From Diphasiastrum complanatum (Eukaryota > Streptophyta > Lycopodiopsida > Lycopodiales > Lycopodiaceae): 64,000 nucleotides of DNA. Where the stretch lies: positions 15,813,207 to 15,877,206 of the forward strand of contig CM055111.1 in the NCBI GenBank assembly GCA_029204225.1. The letters are read 5' to 3'. Positions 21,908-33,148 of the stretch are shown here, in pieces. Both the position numbers and the translations under genes were made by a program. Position 1 is the stretch's first letter; each line of letters starts with the position of its first letter. Under the pieces are notes generated by a model. It searched no databases, was not told the origin of the DNA, and saw only the letters and a program-made list of their open reading frames with translations.

Positions 21908-22042
21908 TGCATGCATGGATATTGCATGTACTGCATGTAAACTCATAAAACTGCCTAGACATGTGTAGATCACAGAAACTACTTTGCATGTTGCATGCAC
22001 TGATTGCATGTGGCTTGCATGCATACAGAAAGATATTGCATG
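21908..22042. repeat. Cluster of nine TGCATG motifs
   Basis: TGCATG occurs at 21908, 21912, 21923, 21932, 21985, 21992, 22005, 22016 and 22037. CATGCA is the RY element bound by B3-domain regulators in plants; the cluster may instead be a decayed simple repeat. It lies about 400 bp upstream of the GC-rich first exon of the gene at 22437. Confidence 0.7.
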
Positions 22043-22436
22043 CTATCTAAACAGTTGCAGGTCATCAAAATTGAATCTACCTAACCCAAACTCGACCTAT
22101 TATAGAAGGTTATGTGCTCAATTCACATACCTCTCCCAAAGAATTTTTCTCGTACAAAATGATGAGCCACTTCGGTATGTTTTCTCCTCGCATGGAACAC
22201 TGGATTATTTGCAAGAGCCTGAGCAAAACTGTTATCATACTCCCCTATAGTATTGGTGTGATTCGGCACCCCCCCCCATACCACGCACTCTACCCAAGCT
22301 GGTAAAGCACGTTTTTCTCTCTCTAGGATTTTCTCTTTCTAGAAAGTCATTTTCTCTCTCTAGCTTTTATTGATCCCCAGGCTTCCTTTAATCATGCCTA
22401 GATCGTGTGAGGTGATTGCACATCGATCTGAGCTCT
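22043..22436. other. Upstream region of the 22.4-kb gene
   Basis: No gene recognised. It holds a run of eight C (22269-22276), repeated ttctctctctag segments (about 22312-22364) and leads into the GC-rich first exon. A promoter here is likely but no TATA box is evident. Confidence 0.4.
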
Positions 22437-23789
22437 ATGGACTCCGCTAGAACCGATCAAAGATTTTCAGCCATAGGAACTTGGCGCCGGCTGGATTCTG
22501 GTCACAGTGGCGCCGGGAGCGGCACCGGCGCCGTTGCCGCCGGGAGCAGCAGGGGCGCTGCTGGCGCTGGGGACATAGCTGGCGCCGATGGCGCTGGAAG
22601 TAAAGCTTTGTAAAGGTAGCTTTACAACAGTATGGCCTTTGTGTTTTTCTTATCTGCTCTTATCCCTAACGAGGCAGAATCTTCTGGGTCGTCTATGATT
22701 CATTTGCCTGCCCCTACTACTCATGTGTCTTCAAAGGTTTCCATTATTGATGCGATTTTAGGAGATGCAGAGGAGGACAGGCAAGCACAGCAATATGATC
22801 CTGCCAAGGCTCGTTCTTTGCCTGTCTCTCCCTTATCTACCGCGAGCCAGATTGACCAGAGCAGAACCCTGATGGACCTCCATGTGTACCATATGGACGA
22901 TATTGCATTCTTGTCCATTAGCGACATCAGAGACGTAATGGATCTCAGAGAAGATGAGATATTATCTCTTTTGTCAAGGATGATTTATGAGTTTAGTGAT
23001 TTTATTGACTTTGATGATGATGAACTCATAGATGACTATGAGGACCAAGAAGAATGGGCAAGTGGCACAGATGCCCTTCAAAGGATGCTATCTGAGAGCA
23101 GGGCATACGAGGCTAATATGCCGAGTGAGGAGGAGTTTTTGGCTTTTCAGAAAAGGTATCCGCCACCTCCCATATATAGTATTCCAACTGACCAGCAATC
23201 GACCATTATTGCTGGTCTTTAGAAGCTGCTGGTGTGATCCAAGCTGATGAGGAGGATCTGGTAAGTACACCTCTCACAAAAATCATTTACTATTTAATGT
23301 GTAACTGATGATTGATTTGCTAGTTTGACTAACACTTGATTATGTGTTGTAGGAAACCGTTGAAGTTGATGCCTTTGCTAGCAGGCATGGAGGATTGAGA
23401 GAAAGACAAGGCGGGAGACAGAAGGATGCCTCATTGGCTCATTATTTGAAACATTTTGTAGATAACGAAATTTGTATTCTTCATGAAAGGTTTTTTGTGA
23501 ATGCGGGAATCTTAATCATGGCCATCAAGGCCCTATCTTATCTTGCCCAAGGCATAAATATCCAAAAAATACATAGAGAATTATTTTTGTCAAAAGAGAT
23601 GTTGCTCTTAAAGTGTTCAATTACGTGCCAAAAAATGTTCCAATTAGACCATCTGCTCTGGCAATTCTATCAGGATATATAGATCTGAGCAAAAGGCGAT
23701 CCACTCGATTTTCGGATCCGTATGATAGGAAAAAGTTCCTTCATGACCACATAGCAAAAATTGTCCTTAGAGACAATGAAAAAAAATGA
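22437..23789 (+). pseudogene. Three-exon gene for an unrecognised acidic protein (two frameshifts)
   Basis: Exon 1 (22437-22599) is strikingly GC-rich and codes an Ala/Gly-rich start (MDSARTDQRF...). A 78-bp intron (GT 22600, AG 22677) joins it in frame to exon 2 (22678-23260), coding an acidic segment with FDDDELIDDYEDQEEW. A 92-bp intron (GTAAGT 23261, TTGTAG 23352) joins in frame to exon 3 (DASLAHYLKHFVDNEI; RPSALAILSGYIDLSKRR), ending at TGA 23787-23789. Two single-base shifts, near 23216-23222 and in a T run near 23585-23592, are needed to read it through, so it is a recent pseudogene or contains sequencing errors. I do not recognise the family. It converges on the minus-strand gene at 23871; both could belong to one DNA transposon. 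Confidence 0.55.
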
Positions 23790-23870
23790 TTGTACTCTTT
23801 TCCATTTAATGTATGTGAAATTTGAGAATTTTTTATTACACGCGTTTGATCTTTATTGAATGCCATCAAT

Positions 23871-25000
23871 TTAATTTTGGCTTATAAATTTACATGCTTT
23901 TTTGAATCTTTGATATTCAGTTGATCTTGTTGTGTATCGAACTTGAGCTCGTCTATAAAACCATTGGAATAGCTGAATGATGTAACTATTTTTTGAGGAT
24001 GTTCCACCATGTTGTGTATTTCGATGAAATGCTACTCTTGCCTGCCAATGCGATTTCTCCATTCCATGTGAGGACCATATACTCAAACTGCCATACTTTT
24101 TTGCAAAAAATGATGCATGATGCCTTACTATGTGCTGCAATATCAAGGATTTATGCATTGGTTAGAAAAATATGCACTGGTTAGAATCTATCAAGCAAGT
24201 AATACTAAAATTATAAAATTGTAAGACACTGTTCAAATGTATCTTACCATGTAGTGGGTGATGTGCTCTGAGCCCCAAGCCACAAAAACTACATCTACAA
24301 ACTCTATTGTTGTCTTCTCCAATAGGAGTGCATCTGCATATGAAATTGTGTCTTTTCTAAGCACTTCAACCATATTATCGAGCTTTTTCCAAACTTCAAC
24401 CTTCTTTACCCTTGTTGTTCCTTTATCTTCAAAGTCTTCTGTTGCAGAAATAACATCTTTCCAAACCGAGTATTGGATCTTAGAAGACTCCTTAGAATGA
24501 TTTAATAAAAATCAACGAGCTTTGACTCCTCCTATGCTAGGTTTACTAGGTACGTTTCTTCTTTTTCCCGAAAGCTTTTCATCTTTTTGTATTTTAACAT
24601 GGCCTTTATGATGGCCTACTTTTGACAACACTTCTTCTAATCAAGTGATTGCTTGTTTTGATACTGACTCTGGCTTAGTATTCCATGCAAACAAGATATG
24701 AAGATATATTAATTTCTCTATGATCCTCAACTCTCCATGAAGTGTTCAAATATGCACATTTTGTAAAGGAATTGGTAGTACTAGTTTCCAGTTGGGATCT
24801 TCAATATCTCTTGAAACTCTTGTGTTCCTTGAAATGTCATTTGCAGATCACATTACAAAATAGACAGCCCTTTTATGTACATCAACATAATCGAAGAACA
24901 GGTTCTGGAAAATCTGGTAACTGCTATCCCCATAAAGAACACAATGTACATGTATTTTACGCCTGCCAAAAGGACAGTGCCACGTAGACTAAGATCAAGA
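23871..25000 (-). pseudogene. Spliced transposon-type protein of unknown class
   Basis: Read on the minus strand from about 25000: CPFGRRKIHVHCVLYGD, EDPNWKLVLPIPLQNVHI, HGELRIIEKLIYLHILFAWN, then VWKDVISATEDF...FVDVVFVAWGSEHITHYM to 24248; a 113-bp intron (GT at 24247-24246, AG at 24136-24135) joins in frame to HIVRHHASFFAKKYGSLSIW, SSHGMEKSHWQAR and QLFQWFYRRAQ, stop at 23871. The main frame is continuous over about 1 kb with four internal stops, all TGA. The layout (a THYMH segment, a G-L...S-GMEKSH segment) resembles multicopy repeat-associated proteins of other eukaryotes that I cannot name with certainty. A second piece of the same family lies at 41636-41990. No terminal inverted repeats found. 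Confidence 0.55.
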
Positions 25001-26851
25001 ATCACTACCTTTTTCGGAGGACCTTACTAGAGGAGGTTATATCCTTAAAAAAAAGAAAAGGTTTGTAAGTATTTCTTATGAATGCAGTATTATCTATTCG
25101 AATTCTAGCTATCATGCATTGATTATGAAAAGCATTTTCCTTACCTAGGCAATAGGACATGTGTCTAGCATGATCGGGTGGGTTTGAGAAAAAAAAATTA
25201 AAATTGAGGTTGGAAAGCATTGTAGTGGGGTGGAGAGTGAACACATGATTGCATCTAATTGGATCAATCCTACTCTAGCAATCATCTAGTTATTTGGATA
25301 GATTTTGGGAGTTGAAGATGTATCATCATCATCCGTCACAAGTTCTCACACACTAGTGTGTCTGCATTACTCATGAAGGCATCATTATTGAATGAACGTA
25401 TCCAAGTAGCATGATCAAAGATTTTAGCCAAAACATTGACTTTGTTGCCTTTTGTACATCCGATAAATAAGTGGAGTTGAATAGTTTTGACATGATGAGA
25501 AAGTATCATTTGAGTGCAGTCTTTGTCCAGATTGAGAGTGTTTAATCATTGTGTCACAAAATTCAGTTCAATCCAGTGTAGTGAGAAACATGGACTGTAT
25601 CAGTCAAAATGACGACAAAGTGGCAATCAACAAAAATGGGCATAACGGAGTTTCAAAAACGTAGACACACAGGGTTTCAAAAATGTGGTGAAATTACAAT
25701 TTACGGTATCAAAACCGCAGTGCAAAAAAAATCGGCAAGGCAGGTACCAGAGAGGCCAACCAGCCTAAGCAGTTTAACGGGAAAAAAATTATGACCTTGT
25801 AAAAGTGAAGATTAAGGTAATTGGGTTAAAAAGTTTTTTTTTAAGTGACCTCACCCAAGTGACATCACATTGGTTGATGTCACACGGCTTGCAAGTGGCT
25901 GATGTGATGGGCCCTACCATATTTTACACTTGTCGAAAAGAGGAGAAGTTTCAGAAAATTGACAAAATAGCAAAATGAAGGGTGGCCCTCCGCCGCCCTT
26001 TATAAAAAGGCCCAAGACAACAATGAATTTTAGAAGAGTGAAGTGCTGCTGAGGCTGAGAATTGCTGATTTGCTGCTATGCTGCTTGCTGCTATCATCCT
26101 GAATTTGGTGCTTATGTGAGAGAGAGAAGAATCATAATGGAAGAGTGAGGCTGTCTTGGTGAGAGGACGGTGCTACAAATATTTAAAAAAAACAAAACGA
26201 AAACAAAAAGATCGCAAGTAGGTGAAAACCAATCCTGAAAGCAATAAGCCCTTCTAGGGCCAAAAAAAAAAAGAGTAAGGCAGGGCCAAAAAGCAGATTT
26301 TCTATGCATACTGACTATTCAGGCCTTCACAAGGTCCAAACCTTAAGTGTTCTGACTGCCACTAAATTTGAGCCTTTAATGTTGACTTCCTTTGGAACTC
26401 CATTGACCTACCTCAACAAATAGTATTGCATTTGCAAGGCAAGGCCAAAACTCCACCATGGACAAGCCAAAAATATGTGCACGTATTTTTGTTGTGTTGG
26501 GGCACATTTCACCTTAGTTTCAAAAATTCGTAATGCATCCCAACCACCATGGACAAGCGGCAATTATGCAGACGTGTTTTGAATAGGTGACGTTTTCTGG
26601 GACGGGTTTTAGCGGGAATTACCATGTTGAATTTTCGCGGGAACGACAATGCTGCAACGTATTACGTTCAAATATATCGATCTCCTAGCGGAAAGACCAA
26701 ATAAATATACTCTACTCAGAAGTATCTCATATCTGTGCTTCATGAGGAATCAGCTCCTGATCTATTGAAAGTTCTGCGCGCTAGTCATAAACATTCAATC
26801 GACTCACACTGTGTAAGACGTCATATTAGACAGACGGGATAGATAGAAGGG
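25001..26851. other. Non-coding stretch with a TATA box
   Basis: No gene recognised. There is a good TATA box in ccctttataaaaaggccc (26001-26007), followed by a CTGCTG-rich stretch and poly-A/purine runs, suggesting a decayed LTR or promoter. Two copies of tccaccatggacaag-like sequence lie near 26453 and 26548. Codons in frame with the RING gene are readable from about 26650 (KYLISVLHEESAPDLLK) but are broken by TAA and TAG. Confidence 0.45.
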
Positions 26852-27349
26852 ATGGATATGGAATGTTTATGTCGCATAACAGGGTATCGATTCCCAGTGA
26901 TACAGCCAGGTGAACTAATGTGCCCAATCTTGGATGATATGCAGATAGTTAATGTACCAGAAATGGATCTCGAAACAGAGTGTTCTATATGTCTGGACCC
27001 ACTCATTCCGCCGCCCACACCTGACCAAGTCGATCTAATGATAAAGTTGAGGTCAGTAGGTTCTAAATTCTGTAGCTCAATACATGCAATCGCAACTTCA
27101 TTGTCGTGAAGATGGTTTTGTTCTCCTTAGCGTTTCAGCTCTAGATTATTAGTATGGCAAATACTGAATGTGTTCTGTTTCAGGTGCGGGCACATGCTAC
27201 ATCTGACTTGTTTCTTGTGTTGGTTCGAAGCAACTCCCAGCGTTTGCAATTGTCCTATATGTCGGGGTACATTTTCAGATCAGTTGATATCTGACTTGAT
27301 AGAACGTGAAGCTGCATGCGGCCTACAGTTACTGAAATATTATCGATAA
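26852..27349 (+). CDS. RING-H2 finger protein, two exons
   Basis: Exon 1 is 26852-27051; a 132-bp intron (GT 27052, CAG ending 27183) splits an Arg codon; exon 2 is 27184-27349. The spliced protein is about 121 residues. Its RING-H2 domain is complete: CSIC (about residues 49-52), then CGHMLHLTC (about 68-76) and CPIC (about 90-93), the C-C-C-H-H-C-C-C order of E3 ubiquitin ligases that recruit an E2 enzyme. Without splicing the domain is lost, which supports the intron. The start is the first ATG after an in-frame TAG (26840-26842). The same frame is readable upstream with two stops, so a longer ancestral N-terminus is possible. The substrate and location in the cell cannot be told. Confidence 0.72.
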
Positions 27350-27902
27350 GTCTCTTTCTACTAGTAAGGAAATGACAGCAAGATACAGACCGCTGCCTGA
27401 TTTTTATTTTCATGCTCGTAACATGGATCTTGATAATGGTGAAATGGGTTGGTCTATGTAACTATAGCAAGTTCCAAAATTTCAGGTATTCCGCATGCAA
27501 TGAAAACCTGTGAAACTGGTTATCACTTCTTTTTGGCTGAGAAAGCTGTGCAATGTTTTAAAAATAGTAACTAGCTCTTTCGTCAAATCGGAAGTGCAAG
27601 AGAGAAGTCCGCTCTAAATCATCATTCTAGCTACGCTGCAATACTAAGACAAGTACACTTGGAATTAGCTTTTGGTCAAGTTAAAATTATTCATAGAAAA
27701 TGCTTATGGTTTTGCCTTTCAGATTTTCAAGGCGTTGTGAATACAACCATTTTAACAAGAAGAATTAGTTTAATACATAAGGAGCTTATGACCACTTCAT
27801 ATATGACTAGAGATTGCCAATTGACTGATCAACTTAGAGTAAGCTTGTGTTTACGACATTTAAGTATATTCGATTGTATGTCTACACACAAGATAGCTTG
27901 AT
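27350..27902. other. Downstream of the RING gene, no recognised gene
   Basis: An 80-codon open stretch at 27659-27901 has no recognised domain and is probably chance. The rest may be the 3' untranslated region of the RING gene. Confidence 0.4.
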
Positions 27903-28975
27903 TTTGGTCCCTATGAATTGACATAGAATGTCTGAGCTCGTCGATCTCAATTTTAGGACATTAAGATTGCTCGAATTCGATGTCAATCAACCAAGATATA
28001 CTTTGTCATGGATTATATGAGGTTGTTCATAAAGTGATGAAATCTGAGGAATGTCAAATTTATGAGCTTCAAATAGCTCAAATTTCATGCCTATCACTCA
28101 AAATATCTCAAATATGATGCCTAACACGTGATTTGGTCTTTATAATTTAACAGAATTCATGAAGCAATCAAACTTGACCAATCTCAATATTAAGACACTC
28201 GGATTGTTCAAGTTGAATTTGTTATTGATGGAATTGGTCCATATTTGTTGAGAGCTCAAATTGATGTCTATCTATCGAGATAACTTGATTTGATGCCTAC
28301 AAGCAAAAAAGCTATATTTTGGTCCTCACCTCTAAAAAAGGCTCATTGAGCAATGAAAATTGACCAATATCATGTTTAGTACATTTAGATTGTTCGAGTT
28401 TCAACCCCTTATCGATAGAACCGATCCCTACCACACAAGATGTCCCAAATTTGATGCCACTTGAGATCACTCAATTTCGGCCTTTATCACTCGAGATGGT
28501 TTGTTGAGTAATGAAATCAAGGGAATCGTGAGTTAAGACAATTAGATAGCTCAAATTTCATACATATAACTAACATAGCTCAAATTTAATGCACAACATG
28601 TGATTTTGGTCCTTATCACTCGACATGGCTCATTGAGTGATCAAATTCAACCAATATCAAGTCTATCACATTTAGATTGCTTGAGTATAGTCTCTTATTG
28701 ATGGAATTGACCCCTTCCTATGAAATAGCTCAGATTCTATATGTATCACTTGACTCGAGGTAGCTAGATGTTAGATATTATCACTCAAAATTGCTCATTG
28801 AGTGATAAATTAGAGGAATCTTGAGTCTAGGGCATTCAAATGATTCAAATTGATGTTTATCACTTATGACAGCTCATGTTCGATGCATATGTTGCAATTT
28901 TGGTCCTTATCACTTGACATGGCCCATCAAGTGATTGAACTTGATCAAGAATTTATATCATTGAGATTTGATCCT
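27903..28975. repeat. Degenerate satellite-like tandem repeat
   Basis: Phrases recur in fixed order at irregular spacing of about 130-230 bp: ttttggtccttatcactcga, catggctcattgagtgat, a caaccaatatcaag-like segment, and ttagattgctcgag. Copies begin near 27903, 28132, 28317, 28474, 28601, 28776 and 28900. Copies are strongly diverged and alternate between two variants, suggesting a decayed dimeric satellite. Confidence 0.65.
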
Positions 28976-30116
28976 GTTAGCCGAATATTTTTCGCCAAAC
29001 ATCAGGCTAATATGTGAATTTTTTTTCACAAAACCTGTAGAAATCTGTATATAAAACCGACAAAATTACATAGAATTGGCACAAAATATCGATAAGCACG
29101 GGGTCCTAGCCCAACCTCGAAGTGGCTAGAGAGAACTTTCGTAAGATAGGCCCTTATAAAGACAGCAGGCACCACTGAAAAATTTGACAAATATCAATTT
29201 TTGTAGACAACAAAAGAAAATGCCAGTTTATCTAGAAATAGGTCTCAGCCTGTCTAAATGTGGCTAGTAGAAGCTTTTAGGCCTTAGAAATTAAAAAATA
29301 TTGACAATGTCGAGCACCATTTTGAGGTACTGAAAATTTTTCCTACCAATGGAAAGACCTCTTTGTTTTTTAGGGACGGTCAATTTTGTTCCGGGATTGC
29401 TCTAGTCTAACACACAGAAAGAATCAGCAACTTGGAAATGTCTAAAATCAGTGTAGTAAGGTCTTGCCTGTTAGAGGACACTCAAAAGGGTCACTCTTGA
29501 ATTGAATGTGCATGCATAATCAACCAAATATGCAAGCCAATGCATTTAACAAATGATCAGTGCTCAGTTGAACAAACATGGATTCTTACTTTCACTTGCT
29601 GCAAAAACAATTTGAACAGATCCTTATAAGCTGAAAACTAATCTAACACACATCGATCCACCAAAACGCAAGAAACTAAAACAAGAAACAAGAATTAAAC
29701 AACATTTAAGAGTCCAAGAATCAAGAAATACACATTTCTTGATTCTTGGACTTTCAAGAACGTCAAGGAATGGGATGTCAATGAATCTACAAGAATTAAA
29801 CCAAACCTACGATATAGCCTCTTTGCACAGAAGATCCTGGATCATTCTTTGGGGGCTTTGCTGAATAATTTCCTAAATTAGGTTCATACTAAATCAGGAC
29901 GACATGATTCATATCTTTGGAATGATGTTGCCAGTTCAAATTCAGGATTCCAGTTTTCTCAGGATCAGCATATAGAATAAAGACTATGAGAAGCCACGCA
30001 GGCTTTGATAGTCGTTCCTTGCTTACATAGCTAAGAGTTTAATCGTACTATGCTGCAAATATTAAGCACTCAGATGAGTGCTATTGTGTATTTTTTAGCG
30101 ACAATAAGCATCAAGA
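28976..30116. other. Intergenic stretch without a gene
   Basis: AT-rich sequence with no open frame of note; the only distinct structure is the hairpin at 29709-29754. Confidence 0.5.
29709..29754. repeat. Near-perfect inverted repeat (hairpin)
   Basis: An 18-bp arm (29711-29728, agtccaagaatcaagaaa) is perfectly complementary to 29735-29752 across a 6-nt loop (tacaca); one G-T and one A-T pair extend it to 20. It could be a small foldback element or the core of a short structured RNA. Confidence 0.8.
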
Positions 30117-31334
30117 ATGTTTCGTCCAAGCCCTCCCATAGGTCCTAATATTCCGTACACTACTACACCTTATATGCATATCACCATCCTTACAGGCCTG
30201 AAAATAATGTACCAACAACAGATTGTGTCCATCTTTGGTGCTGCTAGATTAGCCAAGATCCTAGCAACTCCAGAGCCCTGCATATTACCACTACTAGATT
30301 ATGGTAGGACTAGTGATGTCTGTATTCTGATCCTCTTCTAGAAATGTTAGAAACCCACACATGCATAGAGGTTTATGTGAATGATTATTGATTGAGGAGT
30401 GTTAGCTATATTGAGAGCTTGACATGTTAGAGAAGCAGTCAACTAGTATATGGCCTACACCTCAAACCCAAGGAGGTATTGCCCTGTAGTCAGAATAATT
30501 GGATGGGCTTCACTAGAACTGATGTCATTAGACACCACCATTGGAATTGTAAGGGCTGGGGATTTAGCCATTGAAGTTGATAATGAGGGATTTAGAGTCA
30601 AAACATCTGTGTACATCAAAATGAACGACCTATGTCTCTTGGTAGCAACACGCTCCATAGAACTTCAAAGTGCTACTAGGACGAGATCTGGGCTTGGATT
30701 GTTATGACTGGGTTAGGATTGCGAGAGCTACCTCTACCAGGTGATTTGTACCAGTTGAGTAGAAATGAAAGGGTTTATCATTATTTCTAATCCAGGGATT
30801 TCCATAGACATCTCCTATTGGAGATAGACTGTTCAGAGTTAGACATAATGCCGACTGTAGTTCCCTTGTAGTGTATGAGTTGAGTGAAGATTCTACGTGG
30901 AAAGAGTTAGGAGGATCCTTTACCCAATATACTGAATTGCATCTAGGGCTTCCCGATCCATTGCCAGAGTATGTGTTAGAGAACTTAAATGATACCTCAA
31001 GGATTCTAGAAGAGATCCTGGAGAATAATACGAGAAGGAGGTAGCTCTGGAACTTTGCAAGCGAGCAAGATATCATTAGTGCAGGTCATGAGTTTCAAGA
31101 AGACTGAGGAAGTGAGTATAACCCTTTATAGGCTATGTCTCTAGAGGCCTGGAAAGCCTCTATTAGCTATAGAGGTACGGCTTGGTCAATAAAACATGTC
31201 AGGGATCCCCTAGTTAGCTTTGTGTTTGAGACGTGTACGACCATTATCGTAATAGCATGACACTGAACACATAGTGGTGTTGTATCTTGTTATGTTGTTT
31301 TTCCCTTACCTTTGATCCCCTGAGTGGGAAATGT
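30117..31334 (+). other. Unrecognised open stretches, probably degenerate retroelement
   Basis: Readable pieces are 30117-30341, 30450-30707 (RVKTSVYIKMNDLCLLVATR) and about 30804-31044 (WKELGGSFTQYTELHLGLPD). None matches a family I know. Their place just before the LTR-end-like repeats at 31.3 kb and the gag pieces at 32.1-34.9 kb suggests retroelement origin, but this is a guess. Confidence 0.3.
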
Positions 31335-31660
31335 CGTAACATTTTTGGTGCGTCTGCCGGGACTGGCTTGATAAGGGACTATTGTTTGGAAAGTAGTTAT
31401 CATACAAATGGAATGCCCTAAGAATTTGCTAAATTGAATGAGTACGTTGTTTCGACCGTCAGCTGCACACGTAACATTTTTGGTGCGTCTGCCGGGAATG
31501 GCTTGATAAGGGAATATTGTTTGAAGGGTTGTCATATTATCAATGGTCTACAAATTTCATGTGTTTGAGATCGCAAGTGTTGAGAATGATTTTGTTGTTT
31601 AGACCGTCAGACACACACGTAACATTTTTGGTGCGTCTGCCAGGAGCTATTTGGAAGTGG
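31335..31660 (+). repeat. Three tandem copies of an LTR-end/primer-binding-like motif
   Basis: cgtaacatttttggtgcg followed by tctgccgggа-type sequence begins at 31335, 31470 and 31618 (spacings 135 and 148 bp); the last two are preceded by accgtcag and cacac. TGG after an aaca-type LTR end followed by a GC-rich 15-mer is what a gypsy primer-binding site looks like. Downstream parts of each copy diverge. The third copy has ccagga instead of ccggga. Confidence 0.55.
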
Positions 31661-32110
31661 TCATTGGTTGCCTGAAAGAAGGTTGTTGTCTCTCTAAGAA
31701 ATGAGATCATTATCTATTGTTGTGAGAAGTGATTTGGATTGTCTAGAAACACCATACTGCTTGAAGATAGACCATTTTGAGGAATTATCCATTGGGGAAG
31801 ATCTTTTCTTCATTGTATCGATGAACTGAGATAGATTGAAAGATGTGAATCAAATACTCGTATTAGCTCTAAAATAGGCTCCAAGACTAGAAAAAAACTT
31901 TGTGTTGCTAGGTGCTTATTGTCTTTCCACGAAACCAGTCGACAAGCCTAGGAGCCCCTGAGCATGTTGTGTTAAAGCTGGAGTGCAACACCTCACTTCC
32001 AAGTTAGGAAATGTCCTCTGAGGGCTCTATTACAGTTAGTAGAGAGAAGATAGATGGAAGTAACAATGCCAATGGTACACAAATTCATGTTTAAAAAATG
32101 ATTCTGTTGT

Positions 32111-32760
32111 TTAAAGTTGTATGTCATCTCTTAGGCCTCTCAGAAAGAAAGTGAGTAATAGCTGGGGGGGTAATTGCACCATGGCATCTACCTGTTGTGT
32201 TAATTCAGTTAATCTACGATGATATTGACGAACTATTTCACCTTCACCTTGTTGAAGTGAGCTGATTGTAAACAACAAACCATCGGGGGTGCGATGTGGA
32301 GCATACTCAAGTAGAAACCGTCTAAGAAATTCTTCAGTGGTCTCAATAGACCTCCTAGGCAAGCTATAATACCATCTGCTCGCTGATCCAAGCAAGATAA
32401 CTGCGAAAAACATCATTTCGTGGTGGGGATCGGTGATTCGATTAATGAGACATGCGGTCCAAAATGCATTAATGTGAAACTCAACATCTTCATATGGGGC
32501 TCCATGATACTCAAGATTCGCTCCTTTGAGCTTGGGTAACTCTCCTACGGTGACATGGATTACTAACGGCTCAGTCGGTCTTCCTGCCATGCTTATATGT
32601 TTTACCTCAGAGGCTGCTAATGGAGGGGCTTCTGGTGTAATATCTAAAAATATATACAACTATTTCTCGGGCAATTCCCCTTCTTCTCTCTCATCTCCTA
32701 GATCATTAATCTCATCTTCAGATAGGGTTTTAGTCTCTACTATCTCAAGGTGAGGCCAAG
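32111..32760 (-). pseudogene. Gypsy gag N-terminal half, minus strand
   Basis: An open frame of 182 codons (32659 to 32111) has the retrotransposon Gag capsid pattern: YEDVEFHINAFWTACLIN, LLGSASRWYYSLPRRSI, FLRRFLLEYAPHRTPDGLL, QQGEGEIVRQYHRRLTEL and FFLRGLRDD. A glutamate-rich start upstream to about 32760 is cut off by a stop. It runs opposite to the gag C-terminal half that begins at 33149; the FFLRG segment is matched by FFVVRG at the start of that plus-strand piece, so the two come from separate copies rather than one simple inversion. Confidence 0.8.
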
Positions 32761-33148
32761 GCTTCCTAAGTCCTTTCATCTTAGGAGTCAGTAAAATACT
32801 CAAAGATGGTGGTCGTATTTCTTCATCCAAGTGCTTCCATGGTAGTGAACCTATGGTGACTGATCAAACGTAGTATTTTGTCTACCGGATAATACTCAAC
32901 TATTGTTGTTTACGCAACTCATGGTCTGATCTTAACTCGTCGATTTATGAAAAATGTCATATTGTACCATCTTGTGAAGTTTAGGTTTCATCCGAGATCT
33001 TAAGGTAGCCAGTATGGTATCTCAACAAGACGTGGTAACTTCTCTCATCTCATTAGTAAGATATAGGGTGGGTATCTCATAAATGAAATCAATCAACTCA
33101 ATAGGACAATTCCTTTTTGGTGTGTAGCAATGACACCGTAAATACAAT
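32761..33148. other. Spacer between opposed gag halves
   Basis: No gene recognised; presumably gypsy leader or LTR remnants. Confidence 0.35.

Noticed and set aside
27903..28975. CRISPR-like or regularly spaced array
   Set aside because: Repeats are long, degenerate and unevenly spaced, in a eukaryotic context; it is satellite-like.
30155..30175. cactactacacc as a left CACTA terminus
   Set aside because: It lacks the following AAAAT-type terminal sequence and subterminal repeats, and it lies 14 kb from the right end with unrelated DNA between.
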